Source: Streptomyces mobaraensis
Lineage (GTDB): Bacteria; Actinomycetota; Actinomycetes; Streptomycetales; Streptomycetaceae
Assembly (NCBI RefSeq): GCF_020099395.1
Contig: NZ_CP083590.1
Span: 1,116,001 to 1,180,000, forward strand
DNA: 64,000 nucleotides
Reading direction: 5' to 3'
How positions within the stretch are numbered: position 1 is the first letter of the stretch; every line of letters starts with the position of its first letter. The notes under the pieces are model-generated. The model had not been told where the DNA came from, ran no database searches, and was given only the letters and a program-made list of their open reading frames with translations. The position numbers and the translations under genes were made by a program. Positions 1 through 8,029 of the stretch are shown here, piece by piece.

Positions 1-798
1 CGCGCCGAAGGCGAGCCGCGCCTCGTGGACGACGCCGTCGCGGACGTCGAGGGCGGCGGCGAGCGAGCCGATCGCGAAGGCGTACGACGCGCGGTCGCGC
101 ACCTTGCGGTAGCGGGAGGGGCCGGGCGGCGCGGGTGGCAGGACGACGCCGGTGACCAGCGCGCCGGGCGGCAGCGCGGTCTCCTCGTGCGGGGTGCTGC
201 CCACCGGCCGGTAGAACGCCGCGAGGGGCAGCTCGCCGGGCCCGTCCGCGGTCTCGTAGGTGACGACCGCGTCGAAGGCGGCGAGGGCGACGGCCATGTC
301 GGACGGGTGGACGGCGACGCAGTGCGTGGACGCGCCGAGGACGGCGTGGTTGCGGTGGTCGCCGGTGAGGGCGGCGCAACCGCTGCCCGGCGTACGCTTG
401 TTGCACGCCGCGGCGCCCGCGGCCCCACCGGTGAAGTAGCCGCAGCGGGTGCGCTGGAGCAGGTTCCCGCCGACGGTCGCCATGTTGCGCAGCTGCCCGG
501 AGGCGCCGGCGAGGACGGCCTGCGTCAACGCCGGGTAGCGGCCGCGTACTTCGGGGTGGGCGGCCAGGTCGCTGTTGGTGACCGTCGCGCCCACGCGCAG
601 GCCCCCGTCGGCGGTGGTCTCGATCCGGTCGAGGGGGAGGTCGCGCAGGTCGACGAGGAGCGCGGGCCGCTCGACGCCGGTCTTCATCAGATCGACGAGG
701 TTGGTGCCGCCGCCGAGCGGCCGGGCCTCGGGGTCGGCGGCGAGGAGGGCGAGCGCGTCGGCCGTGTCGGCGGCGCGGTGGTAGCGGAACTCCCTCAT
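1..798 (-). CDS. FAD-binding subunit of a xanthine dehydrogenase family oxidoreductase (3' part missing)
   Basis: This is the flavin subunit of a molybdenum hydroxylase: it passes electrons between the Fe-S subunit and FAD. The visible 266 residues begin MREFRYHRAAD and carry the FAD-binding signature of the CoxM/XdhB family: LGGGTNLVDLMK near residue 28, then SGQLRNMATVGGNLLQRTRC near 100. A cysteine-rich stretch follows, as in YagS/PaoB-type subunits. The ATG overlaps the stop of the upstream 2Fe-2S gene by four bases (ATGA), so the two are translationally coupled. The frame runs off the window edge, and the molybdopterin subunit gene is expected just beyond it. The substrate (purine, aldehyde or other) cannot be told from this fragment. 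Confidence 0.88.
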   Translation of the reverse strand, partial: MREFRYHRAADTADALALLAADPEARPLGGGTNLVDLMKTGVERPALLVDLRDLPLDRIETTADGGLRVGATVTNSDLAAHPEVRGRYPALTQAVLAGASGQLRNMATVGGNLLQRTRCGYFTGGAAGAAACNKRTPGSGCAALTGDHRNHAVLGASTHCVAVHPSDMAVALAAFDAVVTYETADGPGELPLAAFYRPVGSTPHEETALPPGALVTGVVLPPAPPGPSRYRKVRDRASYAFAIGSLAAALDVRDGVVHEARLAFGA

Positions 799-1352
799 GC
801 GACCACCGCCCCGGTTCGCTCGTCGCGTTCCTCCGCGGCCCGGGCGACGGCGCGCACGATCGTCGGGTACGCGCCGCAGCGGCACAGGTTGCCGCTCATC
901 CGCTCCCGGATCTCGGCGTCGGTGAGGGCGGGCGGGCCGGCCTCGGGGCGGACGTCGGCGGTGGCGGCGCTGGGCCAGCCGGCCGCGTGCTCGTCGAGGA
1001 CGGCGAGGGCCGAGCAGATCTGCCCGGGGGTGCAGTATCCGCACTGGTAGCCGTCGAGTTCGAGGAACGCCTGCTGGACGGGGTGCAGCCGCTCGCCGTC
1101 GGCGACGCCCTCGATCGTGGTGATCGCACGGCCTTCGGCGGCGACGGCGAGCTGGAGGCAGGCCACGGCGCGGCGCCCGTCGAGCAGCACGGTGCAGGCG
1201 CCGCACTGGCCCTGGTCGCAGCCCTTCTTGGTGCCGGTCAGGGCGAGGCGCTCGCGCAGGGCGTCGAGCAGGGTGGTGCGGTGGTCGACGGTGAGGGTGT
1301 GGGGTTCTCCGTTGACGTGCAGGGTGATGACGCTGGACGTCGATGCGGTCAT
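795..1352 (-). CDS. 2Fe-2S subunit of a xanthine dehydrogenase family oxidoreductase
   Basis: This is the small iron-sulfur subunit (185 residues) of the same molybdenum hydroxylase. The plant-type ferredoxin domain shows GCDQGQCGACTVL in the N-terminal half. The [2Fe-2S]-binding helical domain shows YQCGYCTPGQI and, near the end, GNLCRCGAYPTIV. I chose the ATG at 1352 (MTASTSSVITLHVNGE) because AAAGGG lies just upstream and homologs start near here. An in-frame GTG at 1445 would add 31 unlikely residues. The gene is first in the operon and is transcribed away from the TetR gene at 1675, which suggests that regulator controls it. Subunit type is secure; substrate is unknown. Confidence 0.9.
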   Translation of the reverse strand: MTASTSSVITLHVNGEPHTLTVDHRTTLLDALRERLALTGTKKGCDQGQCGACTVLLDGRRAVACLQLAVAAEGRAITTIEGVADGERLHPVQQAFLELDGYQCGYCTPGQICSALAVLDEHAAGWPSAATADVRPEAGPPALTDAEIRERMSGNLCRCGAYPTIVRAVARAAEERDERTGAVVA

Positions 1353-1552
1353 GGGGGCCCTTTTCGACACGGCGGTTGGCACGGCGGATGGGACACGGTG
1401 GTGGTGCGCGGTGGTTCGGGCGGTGGCTCGGGCGAAGGTCGCCACACGGCGGTGCCGGCCCGGCGGTCGGCGCCGGCGGATCGCGGGAGCGGCCGTCCCG
1501 AGGGGCCGTCGGCCGTTCCGACGGCCGTCACGGCCACTAAAGTGTGCTGTAC

Positions 1553-1594
1553 GTGGACAGTTGTCCGGCCGATGCGTAGCGGACAGCTGTCCGG
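1553..1594. promoter_or_regulatory. Paired palindromic operator candidates between the Xdh-type operon and tetR
   Basis: Two nearly identical 12-bp palindromes sit in the divergent intergenic region: GGACAGTTGTCC at 1555-1566 and GGACAGCTGTCC at 1581-1592. Their centres are 26 bp apart, on the same face of the helix if about 10.5 bp per turn is assumed. Paired dyads between a TetR gene and a divergent target operon are the usual layout for TetR-family binding sites. The sequence shows the repeats; their use by the regulator at 1675 is inference. Confidence 0.6.
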
Positions 1595-1674
1595 TTATCC
1601 GAACCTAGCCGACGGCCGTCGGACGGGCAAGGGCCCGCGGAAGACCGGGCACGGACGAGAGGGCGAGGACGCGC

Positions 1675-2355
1675 GTGCGGACGACGGTGCCACAGCAGGA
1701 CGGCGAGCCCCCGCCCCGCCGCTCGGACGCCCGGCGCAACCGCGAGCGCATCCTGGCCGTGGCGCTGGCCGAGTTGACGCACTCCCCCGCCGTCGCGCTC
1801 AGCACGATCGCGAGGAAGGCGGGCGTCGGCCAGGGCACGCTCTACCGCAACTTCCCCGACCGGGAGGCGCTCATCCTGGAGGTCTACCGCTTCGAGGTGC
1901 AGCAGGTCCACGACGCCGCCCGCCACCTGCTCGCGACCCGGCCGCCCGACCGGGCCCTGCGCGAGTGGCTGGACCGGCTGGCCCGGTACGCGACGGCGAA
2001 GGCGGGCCTGGCCGACGCGATGCGCGAGGCCACCCGCGCCCCCGCCACCCCGGCCCGCTGGGGCCACGCCCCGGTCATGGAGGCCGTCGAACTCCTCCTG
2101 GAGGCCAACGAGAAGGCCGGCACCATCCGCCCGGGCGTGACCCCCGACGATTTCCTCCTCGCCATCGCCGGCCTCTGGCACATCGGCGGCCGCGCCGACG
2201 CCGGCGAACGCGTCCGGCGCCTCTTCGACCTCGTCACGGACGGCCTGCGGGCGGGCGCGCCCGGGGCCTCCGCCGAGGAGGCCCGGCCATCCGGAACGGT
2301 CACCCCGCCGGAACGGCCGCGGTCTTCCTGCGCGCCCGGTAGGCGGCGGCCTTGA
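1675..2355 (+). CDS. TetR/AcrR family transcriptional regulator
   Basis: This is a DNA-binding repressor of 226 residues. Its N-terminal helix-turn-helix is typical of the family: RRNRERILAVALAEL-like helix 1, then VALSTIARKAGVGQGTLYRN near residues 38-57. The C-terminal ligand-binding domain resembles the SbtR-like group. The start is GTG at 1675, preceded by a GAGGGCGAGG stretch. It is divergent from the molybdenum-hydroxylase genes and probably controls them and itself through the two palindromes near 1555-1592. Its 3' end overlaps the convergent CGNR gene by 56 bp, so the last residues lie over that gene's 3' end. The ligand is unknown. Confidence 0.87.
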   Translation: MRTTVPQQDGEPPPRRSDARRNRERILAVALAELTHSPAVALSTIARKAGVGQGTLYRNFPDREALILEVYRFEVQQVHDAARHLLATRPPDRALREWLDRLARYATAKAGLADAMREATRAPATPARWGHAPVMEAVELLLEANEKAGTIRPGVTPDDFLLAIAGLWHIGGRADAGERVRRLFDLVTDGLRAGAPGASAEEARPSGTVTPPERPRSSCAPGRRRP

Positions 2356-2869
2356 TCTTGTTGCCGCAGGACTCCATGCCGCACCACTGCCGGCGCCGGC
2401 CGCGCGAGCGGTCGATGTAGACGCGGGTGCACTCGGGGTTGCCGCACTCCTTGAGCAGGGGCACGTCTTCGCCGCTCAGCAGTTCCACGGCGTGCCGGGC
2501 GACGGCCGCCAGCGCCTCGCGCTGCGTCGCCGCCGTCCAGCGGCCGGAGTGGGTCAGCCGGGGCGCGGCGGGCGCCTTCGCCGCCGCGTCGTTGACGGCG
2601 GCCAGCGCCTCGTCGTCGAAGTCCGCGCAGCCCGCGCCGAGGCGCCGGTCGGTGATCAGCCGGTAGACGGCCTCCCGGACGGCCGTCGCCCGTTCGACGT
2701 CGGCCCGCCGGGCGGGCGAGACGGCGTCGACGAGCCCGGACTCCACGTACCACGCGTCCAGGCGGTCCGGCGTCGCGAACATCTCGAACCGCGCCGTGCG
2801 GCGCGCCCGGAGCGTGGCCGCGAAGTCCAGGGCCGGGTTGCCGCACACGAAGACGTGGTCCAGGTTCAC
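2300..2869 (-). CDS. CGNR zinc finger domain protein (ABATE domain)
   Basis: This is a predicted one-component transcription factor of 189 residues. The N-terminal ABATE domain starts at VFVCGNPALDFAATL. The C-terminal CGNR zinc finger shows CGNPECTRVYID followed by RRRQWCGMESCGNKIKAA, so the four cysteines and the CGNK variant of the CGNR motif are present. I chose the GTG at 2869 because AGGA lies seven bases upstream and homologs begin about here; a longer frame to 3151 is low-complexity. The gene is convergent with the TetR gene and overlaps it by 56 bp. Targets are unknown. Confidence 0.85.
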   Translation of the reverse strand: MNLDHVFVCGNPALDFAATLRARRTARFEMFATPDRLDAWYVESGLVDAVSPARRADVERATAVREAVYRLITDRRLGAGCADFDDEALAAVNDAAAKAPAAPRLTHSGRWTAATQREALAAVARHAVELLSGEDVPLLKECGNPECTRVYIDRSRGRRRQWCGMESCGNKIKAAAYRARRKTAAVPAG

Positions 2870-2934
2870 GTCACCATCCTGGCGGGTGACACCCGTACCC
2901 CGCAAGGACGGCCGGACCGGTGTGCGCGCCCGGC

Positions 2935-4569
2935 TCAGGCGTCCGGCGCCCCCGTCTCCGTCAGCTCGCCGTCGGCGACCCGCAGCCACCGGTCGACGCC
3001 GATCCGTCGGAGGAACCGCTCGTCGTGGCTGACCACCACGAACGCGCCGCGGTAACAGGCCAGGGCGCTCTCCAGCTGCCCGACGCCGACGAGGTCGAGG
3101 TTGTTCGTCGGCTCGTCCAACAGCAGGAGCTGCGGGGCGGGTTCGGCGCACAGGACGCAGGCGAGCGTGGCGCGCAGCCGCTCGCCGCCGGAGAGGACGC
3201 GTACGGGCAGCTGGGCCCGGGGGCCGCGGAACAGGAACCGCGCGAGCAGGTTCATCCGCTCCGCCTCGGGCCGGCGCGGGGCGGCCGCCGCGAAGTTCTC
3301 CGCGACGGTGCGGTCGGGGTCGAGGAGGTCCAGGCGCTGCGAGAGGGAGGCGATGCGCCCGTCGGCGCGCCGGACGGTCCCGCCGTCCGGGGCCAGTTCG
3401 CCGGAGAGCAGCCGCAGCAGCGTGGTCTTTCCGGCGCCGTTGGGCCCGGTGAGCGCGATGCGCTCGGGGCCGCGGACGGTGAGGTCGACGCCGTCTCCGG
3501 CGAACAGCTCGCGCCCGCCGTGGCGCACCCGCAGCCGCTCGCCCAGGATGAGCGTGCGGCCGGCGGGGACGTCGGTGTCGGGCAGCTCCAGGACCAGCCG
3601 CTGCTCGTCCCGCAGGGCGCGGCCCGCCTCGTCGAGCCGGGCCTGCGCCTCGTGGACGCGGGTGGCGTGCGTCTGGCCGGCCCGGCCTGCGGACTCCTGG
3701 GCGCCGCGCTTCATGTTCCCGGCGAAGATGCGCGGCAGACCGGCGTTCTTGAGGTTGCGGGCGGCGTTGCTCGCCCGCCGCTCGGCCCGCTCCCGGGCCT
3801 GCCGCATCTCGCGCTTCTCCCGCTTCAGCTCCTGCTCGGCGTTGCGGATGTTCTTCTCCGCGACCTCCTGCTCGGCGCGGACGGCCTGCTCATACGCGGT
3901 GAAGTTCCCGCCGTGCAGCCGCAGTTCGCCCCGGTCCAGCTCGGCGATCCGCTCCATGCGGTCCAGCAGGGCCCGGTCGTGGCTGACGAGCAGGAGGCTG
4001 CCATTCCACTCCGAGAGGACGTCGTAGAGCCTGTGACGGGCGTCGGCGTCCAGGTTGTTGGTCGGTTCGTCCAGCAGCAGCACGTCCGGGCGCTTGAGGA
4101 GCTGTGCCGCCAGGCCGAGGCTGACGATCTGGCCCCCGCTGAGCGTGCCCAGGGTCCGGTCGAGGGCGAGCCGGCCCAGCCCGAGCCGGTCGAGCTGGGC
4201 ACGGGTGCGCTCCTCGACGTCCCAGTCGTCGCCGATGGTCGTGAAGTGCTCCTCGCTCACGTCGCCGGACTCGACGGCGTCGATGGCGCGGATCACCGCG
4301 TCGACGCCCAGCACCTCGGCGACCGTGGGTTCGCCGGTCAGGGGCAGCGTCTGCGGGAGGTAGCCGACCGTGCCGTGGATGGTCACCGACCCGGCGGACG
4401 GGCGGAGTTCACCGGCGATCAGTTTCAGCAGGGTGCTCTTGCCGGAGCCGTTGGGCGCCACCAGCCCGGTGCGGCCCGCGCCGACGGTGAAGGAGAGGTC
4501 GTCGAAGACAGGGGTGTCGTCGGGCCAGGAGAAGGAGAGGCGGGAGCAGATGACGGTGATGTCGGACAT
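2935..4569 (-). CDS. ABC-F family ATP-binding protein (ribosome-protection type)
   Basis: This 544-residue protein has two ATP-binding cassettes and no membrane domain, the architecture of soluble ABC-F translation or antibiotic-resistance factors. Cassette 1 shows APNGSGKST and LLLDEPTNNLD with LSGGQ. Cassette 2 shows GPNGAGKTT, LSGGERLRA and a second LLLDEPTNNLD. A long charged linker (residues about 240-330) separates them and would form the P-site tRNA interaction motif that reaches into the ribosome. The start at 4569 (MSDITVICS) has GAGG nine bases upstream. An unusual leader with a short coding sequence and hairpins precedes it (4592-4762), which suggests induction by translation inhibitors. 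Which antibiotic it counters cannot be read from sequence. Confidence 0.9.
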   Translation of the reverse strand: MSDITVICSRLSFSWPDDTPVFDDLSFTVGAGRTGLVAPNGSGKSTLLKLIAGELRPSAGSVTIHGTVGYLPQTLPLTGEPTVAEVLGVDAVIRAIDAVESGDVSEEHFTTIGDDWDVEERTRAQLDRLGLGRLALDRTLGTLSGGQIVSLGLAAQLLKRPDVLLLDEPTNNLDADARHRLYDVLSEWNGSLLLVSHDRALLDRMERIAELDRGELRLHGGNFTAYEQAVRAEQEVAEKNIRNAEQELKREKREMRQARERAERRASNAARNLKNAGLPRIFAGNMKRGAQESAGRAGQTHATRVHEAQARLDEAGRALRDEQRLVLELPDTDVPAGRTLILGERLRVRHGGRELFAGDGVDLTVRGPERIALTGPNGAGKTTLLRLLSGELAPDGGTVRRADGRIASLSQRLDLLDPDRTVAENFAAAAPRRPEAERMNLLARFLFRGPRAQLPVRVLSGGERLRATLACVLCAEPAPQLLLLDEPTNNLDLVGVGQLESALACYRGAFVVVSHDERFLRRIGVDRWLRVADGELTETGAPDA

Positions 4570-4591
4570 GGAGGTGACCTCATGAGGAACA

Positions 4592-4633
4592 GAGGGCAGG
4601 GCCCTCCGCCGCGGCAAAAGCCGCCGCGCGGAG
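4592..4633 (-). promoter_or_regulatory. Overlapping hairpins in the ABC-F leader (attenuator candidate)
   Basis: Two stem-loops lie between the leader peptide and the ABC-F start. Hairpin 1 spans 4604-4633, with a TTTT loop (minus strand) closed by GCGGC/GCCGC and an outer CTCCGC/GCGGAG stem. Hairpin 2 spans 4592-4606, with arms GAGGGC and GCCCTC. They share bases 4604-4606, so they compete. This is the layout expected of an attenuator, where ribosome stalling upstream decides which hairpin forms. Structure was judged by eye, not by energy calculation. Confidence 0.5.
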
Positions 4634-4732
4634 AGCGCACCGCACCTGAACAGGGAAAGAGGGGACGACGAGATGACCACGACGGCGGTACCGCCCGAAG
4701 CGCGCCTGCCGGTGGCCGATCAGATCCGGGTA

Positions 4733-4762
4733 TCACCCGGAGATGTCGTCGTCACCCACCAT
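4733..4762 (-). CDS. Nine-residue leader peptide of the ABC-F gene
   Basis: This short reading frame encodes MVGDDDISG and then TGA. It has a strong ribosome-binding site, AGAGGAGA, about six bases before its ATG. Its last codons and stop lie inside a perfect 7-bp hairpin (4725-4741, arms TCCGGGT and ACCCGGA on the minus strand), so a ribosome here would melt it. It precedes the ABC-F gene by about 160 bp on the same strand. Leader peptides of this kind are known upstream of antibiotic-inducible erm and ABC-F genes. No experimental support is available and the residues match no leader I recognise. Confidence 0.45.
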   Translation of the reverse strand: MVGDDDISG

Positions 4763-4827
4763 GTCCGTCTCCTCTGCGAAAGGTCACTGACGCCGCGTAC
4801 CCTACCAGGCCCGGCGCGGAGGCCGCC

Positions 4828-5013
4828 CTAGAGCCCCAGATCCCAGGCCAGGCAGCCGAGATGGGTCCGCACCCCGGGGTCACCGCCGCCGTACTCCGGC
4901 GGCGCGGCCGGCGCGGCCGCCTTCTCCTCGGTCATGTCCTCGTAGGCGATCCGCTCGGGCAGCGCGCCGAAACGCGCCTGCCGCACCGCGGAGTAGCTGT
5001 CCCGCATGGCCAT
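4828..5013 (-). CDS. Small peptide of unknown function downstream of a Tat-exported hydrolase
   Basis: This is a 61-residue product beginning MAMRDSYSAVRQARFGALP. It then has an acidic patch (AYEDMTEEK), an Ala/Pro/Gly hinge near residues 31-44, and a short C-terminal stretch with one Cys and one Trp (THLGCLAWDLGL). A near-perfect Shine-Dalgarno AGGAGG sits seven bases before this ATG. An ATG at 5019 is also in frame but too close to it. The gene lies 34 bp behind the hydrolase gene and is probably cotranscribed. The charged leader-like N-terminus and compact tail recall RiPP precursors, but no modification enzyme is adjacent, so this is speculation. Confidence 0.55.
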   Translation of the reverse strand: MAMRDSYSAVRQARFGALPERIAYEDMTEEKAAAPAAPPEYGGGDPGVRTHLGCLAWDLGL

Positions 5014-5047
5014 CTTCATTCCTCCTCCTGACGGAGTTGACGAACGG

Positions 5048-6091
5048 TCAGAGCCGGTCGGCGTCGACGACGGCCCGGGCGAACGCTTCGGGCGCCTCCT
5101 GGGGCAGGTTGTGACCGATGCCCTTCAACGCCCGGTGGTCGTACGGGCCCGTGAACCGGTCCCGGTACGAGGAGCCGTCGCCGGGCGCCGTGAACGGGTC
5201 GCGCTCGGCGTCGAGCGTCACCGTCGGCACGGCGATGAACGGCCGGCCCGCGAGCCGCTTCTCGTACGGCTCGTAGCGCCGCTCCCCCTCGGCGAGGCTC
5301 AGCCGCCAGCGGTAGTTGTGGATCACGATGGCGGCGTAGTCCGGGTTCTCGAAGGCGGCAGCCGTGCGCTCGAAGGTGGCGTCGTCGAAGTCCCAGGTCG
5401 GGGAGACGGTGTCCCAGACCAGCCGGGTGAGATCGTGGCGCTTGTCCCGCTGCTCCATCGCGGCCCGGCCACGCTCGGTGGCGAAGTAGTACTGGTACCA
5501 CCAGGCGCGCTCGGTCGCGGGCGCCAGCGGCCGCTGGTTCGCCTCCAGGTTGACGACGAGGTAACCGCCCACGGAGACCAGGGCCTTGCAGCGCTCGGGC
5601 CACAGCGCCGCGACGATGCCGGCGGTCCTGGCCCCCCAGTCGAATCCGGCCAGCACCGCCTTCTCCAGCCCGAGCGCGTCCAGCAGGGCGACGGTGTCGA
5701 GGGCGAGGGCGGACTGCTGCCCGTTGCGGAAGGTCCGGCCGGAGAGGAAGCGCGTCGTGCCGTGGCCGCGGAGGTAGGGGACGACCACCCGGTACCCCTC
5801 GGCCGCGAGGAGGGGCGCGACGTCGACGAAGCTGTGGATGTCGTACGGCCAGCCGTGCAGACAGACGACCGGCGGCCCGTGCGCCGGCCCCAGCTCCGCG
5901 TAACCGACCTCCAGCAGACCGGCTCTGACCTTCTTGAGCGTGGGAAAGGCGCCCTGCCGGCGAGGGCCGGCCCGCCGCTCCGTGGCGGCCTGCGCCGCCT
6001 CCGATGCCCCCGACACCCCCGGCAGCGCGACGGTGACCGCACCGCCGGCCCCGAGGCCGAGCACCTTGCCGAACGTACGCCGATCGATCAT
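5048..6091 (-). CDS. Tat-exported alpha/beta hydrolase, epoxide hydrolase-like
   Basis: This 347-residue protein has a twin-arginine leader (DRRTFGK followed by a hydrophobic Gly/Ala/Val stretch), so it is probably exported folded. The hydrolase fold shows the oxyanion-hole segment LHGWPYD. The nucleophile elbow GFDWGAR has Asp where esterases have Ser, as in epoxide hydrolases and haloalkane dehalogenases. The catalytic His is in GIGHNLPQE near the end, and DAERDPF likely supplies the acid. It is followed within 34 bp by a small peptide gene on the same strand. The substrate is unknown; a dehalogenase role cannot be excluded. Confidence 0.85.
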   Translation of the reverse strand: MIDRRTFGKVLGLGAGGAVTVALPGVSGASEAAQAATERRAGPRRQGAFPTLKKVRAGLLEVGYAELGPAHGPPVVCLHGWPYDIHSFVDVAPLLAAEGYRVVVPYLRGHGTTRFLSGRTFRNGQQSALALDTVALLDALGLEKAVLAGFDWGARTAGIVAALWPERCKALVSVGGYLVVNLEANQRPLAPATERAWWYQYYFATERGRAAMEQRDKRHDLTRLVWDTVSPTWDFDDATFERTAAAFENPDYAAIVIHNYRWRLSLAEGERRYEPYEKRLAGRPFIAVPTVTLDAERDPFTAPGDGSSYRDRFTGPYDHRALKGIGHNLPQEAPEAFARAVVDADRL

Positions 6092-6580
6092 GCCGAGCCC
6101 TCCGTGCGTCGCGAAGTGCCTGCGCCCGCTGCGGGCGTGCGGACGACTATGACACAGGGTGCGTCACCGGTCAAACAGGTGACGCGAGCCAACTCGGCGC
6201 AGTCGGCGCGTGCTTGAGTCCGTGCCACGCTGGAGAAACCGCTCAAGGAGCCACAGAAGGAGCTCTGCCTGGTAGGCGATGTGCGGGAGCCGGCCGGCCG
6301 GCCTTTGTCAGGCGGTCCGCGCATGAGCGGGAAGCGGGAGTTCGGCCCCGGTCCGAACCGGGTCGGCGGGGTGCACCGACGGTCCGGCCGACGGTGAACG
6401 AGGCGAGGGCGCCCTCCAGAGCGCGCCGCGACTGGCGCGCCCGGCCGGGACGGGTGCCGGGAGCACACCGAGGGAGCCACCCTCGAACGGCGAGGTACGG
6501 GCGAACGGCGGAAACACCGGACGGACGGCCTTCGGGGCGCTAAGGTCCCTCCCTTAGAGCCCCGGAGAGCCCGAAGAGCC
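6092..6580. other. Intergenic region without a supported gene
   Basis: This is about 490 bp upstream of the Tat hydrolase. Open frames here are arginine- and proline-rich with no recognisable domain and no good ribosome-binding site. The region should hold the hydrolase promoter. No distinct repeat or RNA structure was noticed apart from the terminator that follows. Confidence 0.4.
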
Positions 6581-6613
6581 CCGAGGGGCGCCGGTTGGGT
6601 CGGCGCCCCTCGG
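6581..6613 (-). terminator. Intrinsic terminator with a perfect 13-bp stem
   Basis: CCGAGGGGCGCCG at 6581-6593 pairs perfectly with CGGCGCCCCTCGG at 6601-6613 around a seven-base loop. It lies 28 bp past the stop of the minus-strand secreted-protein gene. There is no long T tract, which is usual for Streptomyces terminators. Confidence 0.75.
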
Positions 6614-6640
6614 TCCTTGCTTGCGCGGGTGCTGTCTCCG

Positions 6641-6946
6641 TCATTGCTCCCCGGAGCAGTTGCCCTGGACGGTCACCCAGATGTTGCTGTCGGGGGTGGT
6701 GCCACTGGCCACGATGCCCCAGGGGTAGCAGTTCTTCGGGAGCTTGCTGTTCGCGTTCGCGCGGGCGCCGTCCAGCGAGCCGGCGACCCCGGTGACGTAG
6801 ACGTAGTAGGTGGACGAGCCCTCCGTCACCGCTCCCCGGGCCGGCGCGGCGGTGGCGGCCGACGCCGGGGCGGCCAGCGCCACGCCGGCGAGCAGGGTCG
6901 CCGCGACCGCGGTGAGTCCGGCCGTCCTCCGTAACTTTCCGTTCAA
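6641..6946 (-). CDS. Small secreted protein with a TTA codon near its start
   Basis: This is a 101-residue protein with a Sec signal peptide: a basic N-terminus (NGKLRRT), a hydrophobic core (VAATLLAGVALA) and an AxA-type site near APASAATA. The mature part is about 65 residues with two Cys (NCYPWG and GNCSG) that could form a disulfide. I recognise no domain. The start is TTG at 6946, chosen because GGGGAGGA lies just upstream. Codon 5 is TTA (6932-6934), the rare leucine codon read by bldA tRNA in Streptomyces, so expression may be tied to development. A strong terminator follows. The 315 bp upstream (6947-7261) hold no supported gene and should carry its promoter. Confidence 0.75.
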   Translation of the reverse strand: MNGKLRRTAGLTAVAATLLAGVALAAPASAATAAPARGAVTEGSSTYYVYVTGVAGSLDGARANANSKLPKNCYPWGIVASGTTPDSNIWVTVQGNCSGEQ

Positions 6947-7261
6947 GGAATCCTCCCCATCAACTCTCCCAAGACGCACATCAGTTACGCCATACGTAAG
7001 AAATCTAGGGCAACCTCGCGCGCCGCGACAGTGTTGTTCCATGTGCAACCATCTTTCGTAACTGCCGCTCCCAGGACGGGTGAAGGCCCAGCCTGTCCCC
7101 CGCGACGCTGCTTTCCCTGACGGCCGGCCCGACGGGCACCCCGACACCGGGGACGGCTTGCCGGACCGGTCGCACGGCCGCCACCACGGCGGCCGAACCG
7201 TCCGCCGGCACACGACGCGGCGACGACGGCCTCACGACGCGCCGCGCCCCACTCCGTTTCC

Positions 7262-7852
7262 TCACCGGCGCCGAACCCCTCGGTCCCCCGCCCACCGCAC
7301 CTCCCCCGCCCCCAGCGTGACCACGGCCCGCGTCCGCATGGGCTCCTCCCCGCGCCGCGAGAGCACCACGATCTCCTCGACCTCCCCCGGCATCGGGCCC
7401 AGCCGGGCGGCCAGCTCGGCGGCCAGGGCACGCGGCTCCGTGGTGCGCCCGAGGGAGAGGTGCGGGACGAAGCGCTCGCCGCGCCCGCGGCACAGCGGGA
7501 AGCGGGACGCCAGCTCGTCGTGCAGGCGCGCCCAGGGGGCCAGGGCGCCGCCCGCCGCCGGGTCGAGCCACACCGTCGCGTACCGCCGGTGCCGGAAGTA
7601 CCGCACGCCCGCCGGCCGGACCGGGAAGGCCGGGCATTCGGCCGCCGCGGCGGAGAGCAGCGGCAGGGCCCGCGGGAAGTCCTCCTCGGGTACGAAGCCG
7701 AACAGCAGGTTGACGTGCGGTGGCCACCGCCGCACCTGCGGGTCGTACCTCCGGCGGATCTCCTGGATCGCCGGCCAGTGGGCGCGCGGCGGCAGCCACG
7801 CGACGGCCGTCCGGGCCGTCGGCGCCGCCTCCAGGACCAGGTCGCCGTCCAC
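7262..7852 (-). CDS. 2H phosphoesterase, 2'-5' RNA ligase (LigT) family
   Basis: This protein of about 196 residues has the two histidine motifs of the 2H superfamily: [10 protein letters not shown] in the first half and VPHLSLGR in the second. Such enzymes act on 2',3'-cyclic or 2'-5' phosphodiester ends of RNA or nucleotides. The first motif has Asn where H-x-T/S is usual, a tolerated variant in actinobacterial homologs. The start is uncertain. GTG at 7852 gives a normal family length; an in-frame GTG at 7951 would add 33 low-complexity residues. The gene is transcribed away from the metE riboswitch. The substrate is unknown. Confidence 0.75.
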   Translation of the reverse strand: MDGDLVLEAAPTARTAVAWLPPRAHWPAIQEIRRRYDPQVRRWPPHVNLLFGFVPEEDFPRALPLLSAAAAECPAFPVRPAGVRYFRHRRYATVWLDPAAGGALAPWARLHDELASRFPLCRGRGERFVPHLSLGRTTEPRALAAELAARLGPMPGEVEEIVVLSRRGEEPMRTRAVVTLGAGEVRWAGDRGVRRR

Positions 7853-8029
7853 CCTTCCATGGTCCCGGCCGCACCCGGTCCGCACGAGTCGGACGGCCAC
7901 CGCCCCTCCCACCGCACGCCCGCCACGCGTCCGCTGTCTCTCCCGCCGCACGCCCGTCCCACGTGTCCCACCTCACCTTCCGCATCACGAACTCCCTTCC
8001 GTCCCGGGCCCCGCACCCTCTAGGCTGAC

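Noticed and set aside
2920..5031. A 700-codon open frame opposite the ABC-F gene
   Set aside because: It has no domain or start signal, while the minus strand encodes two intact ATP-binding cassettes.
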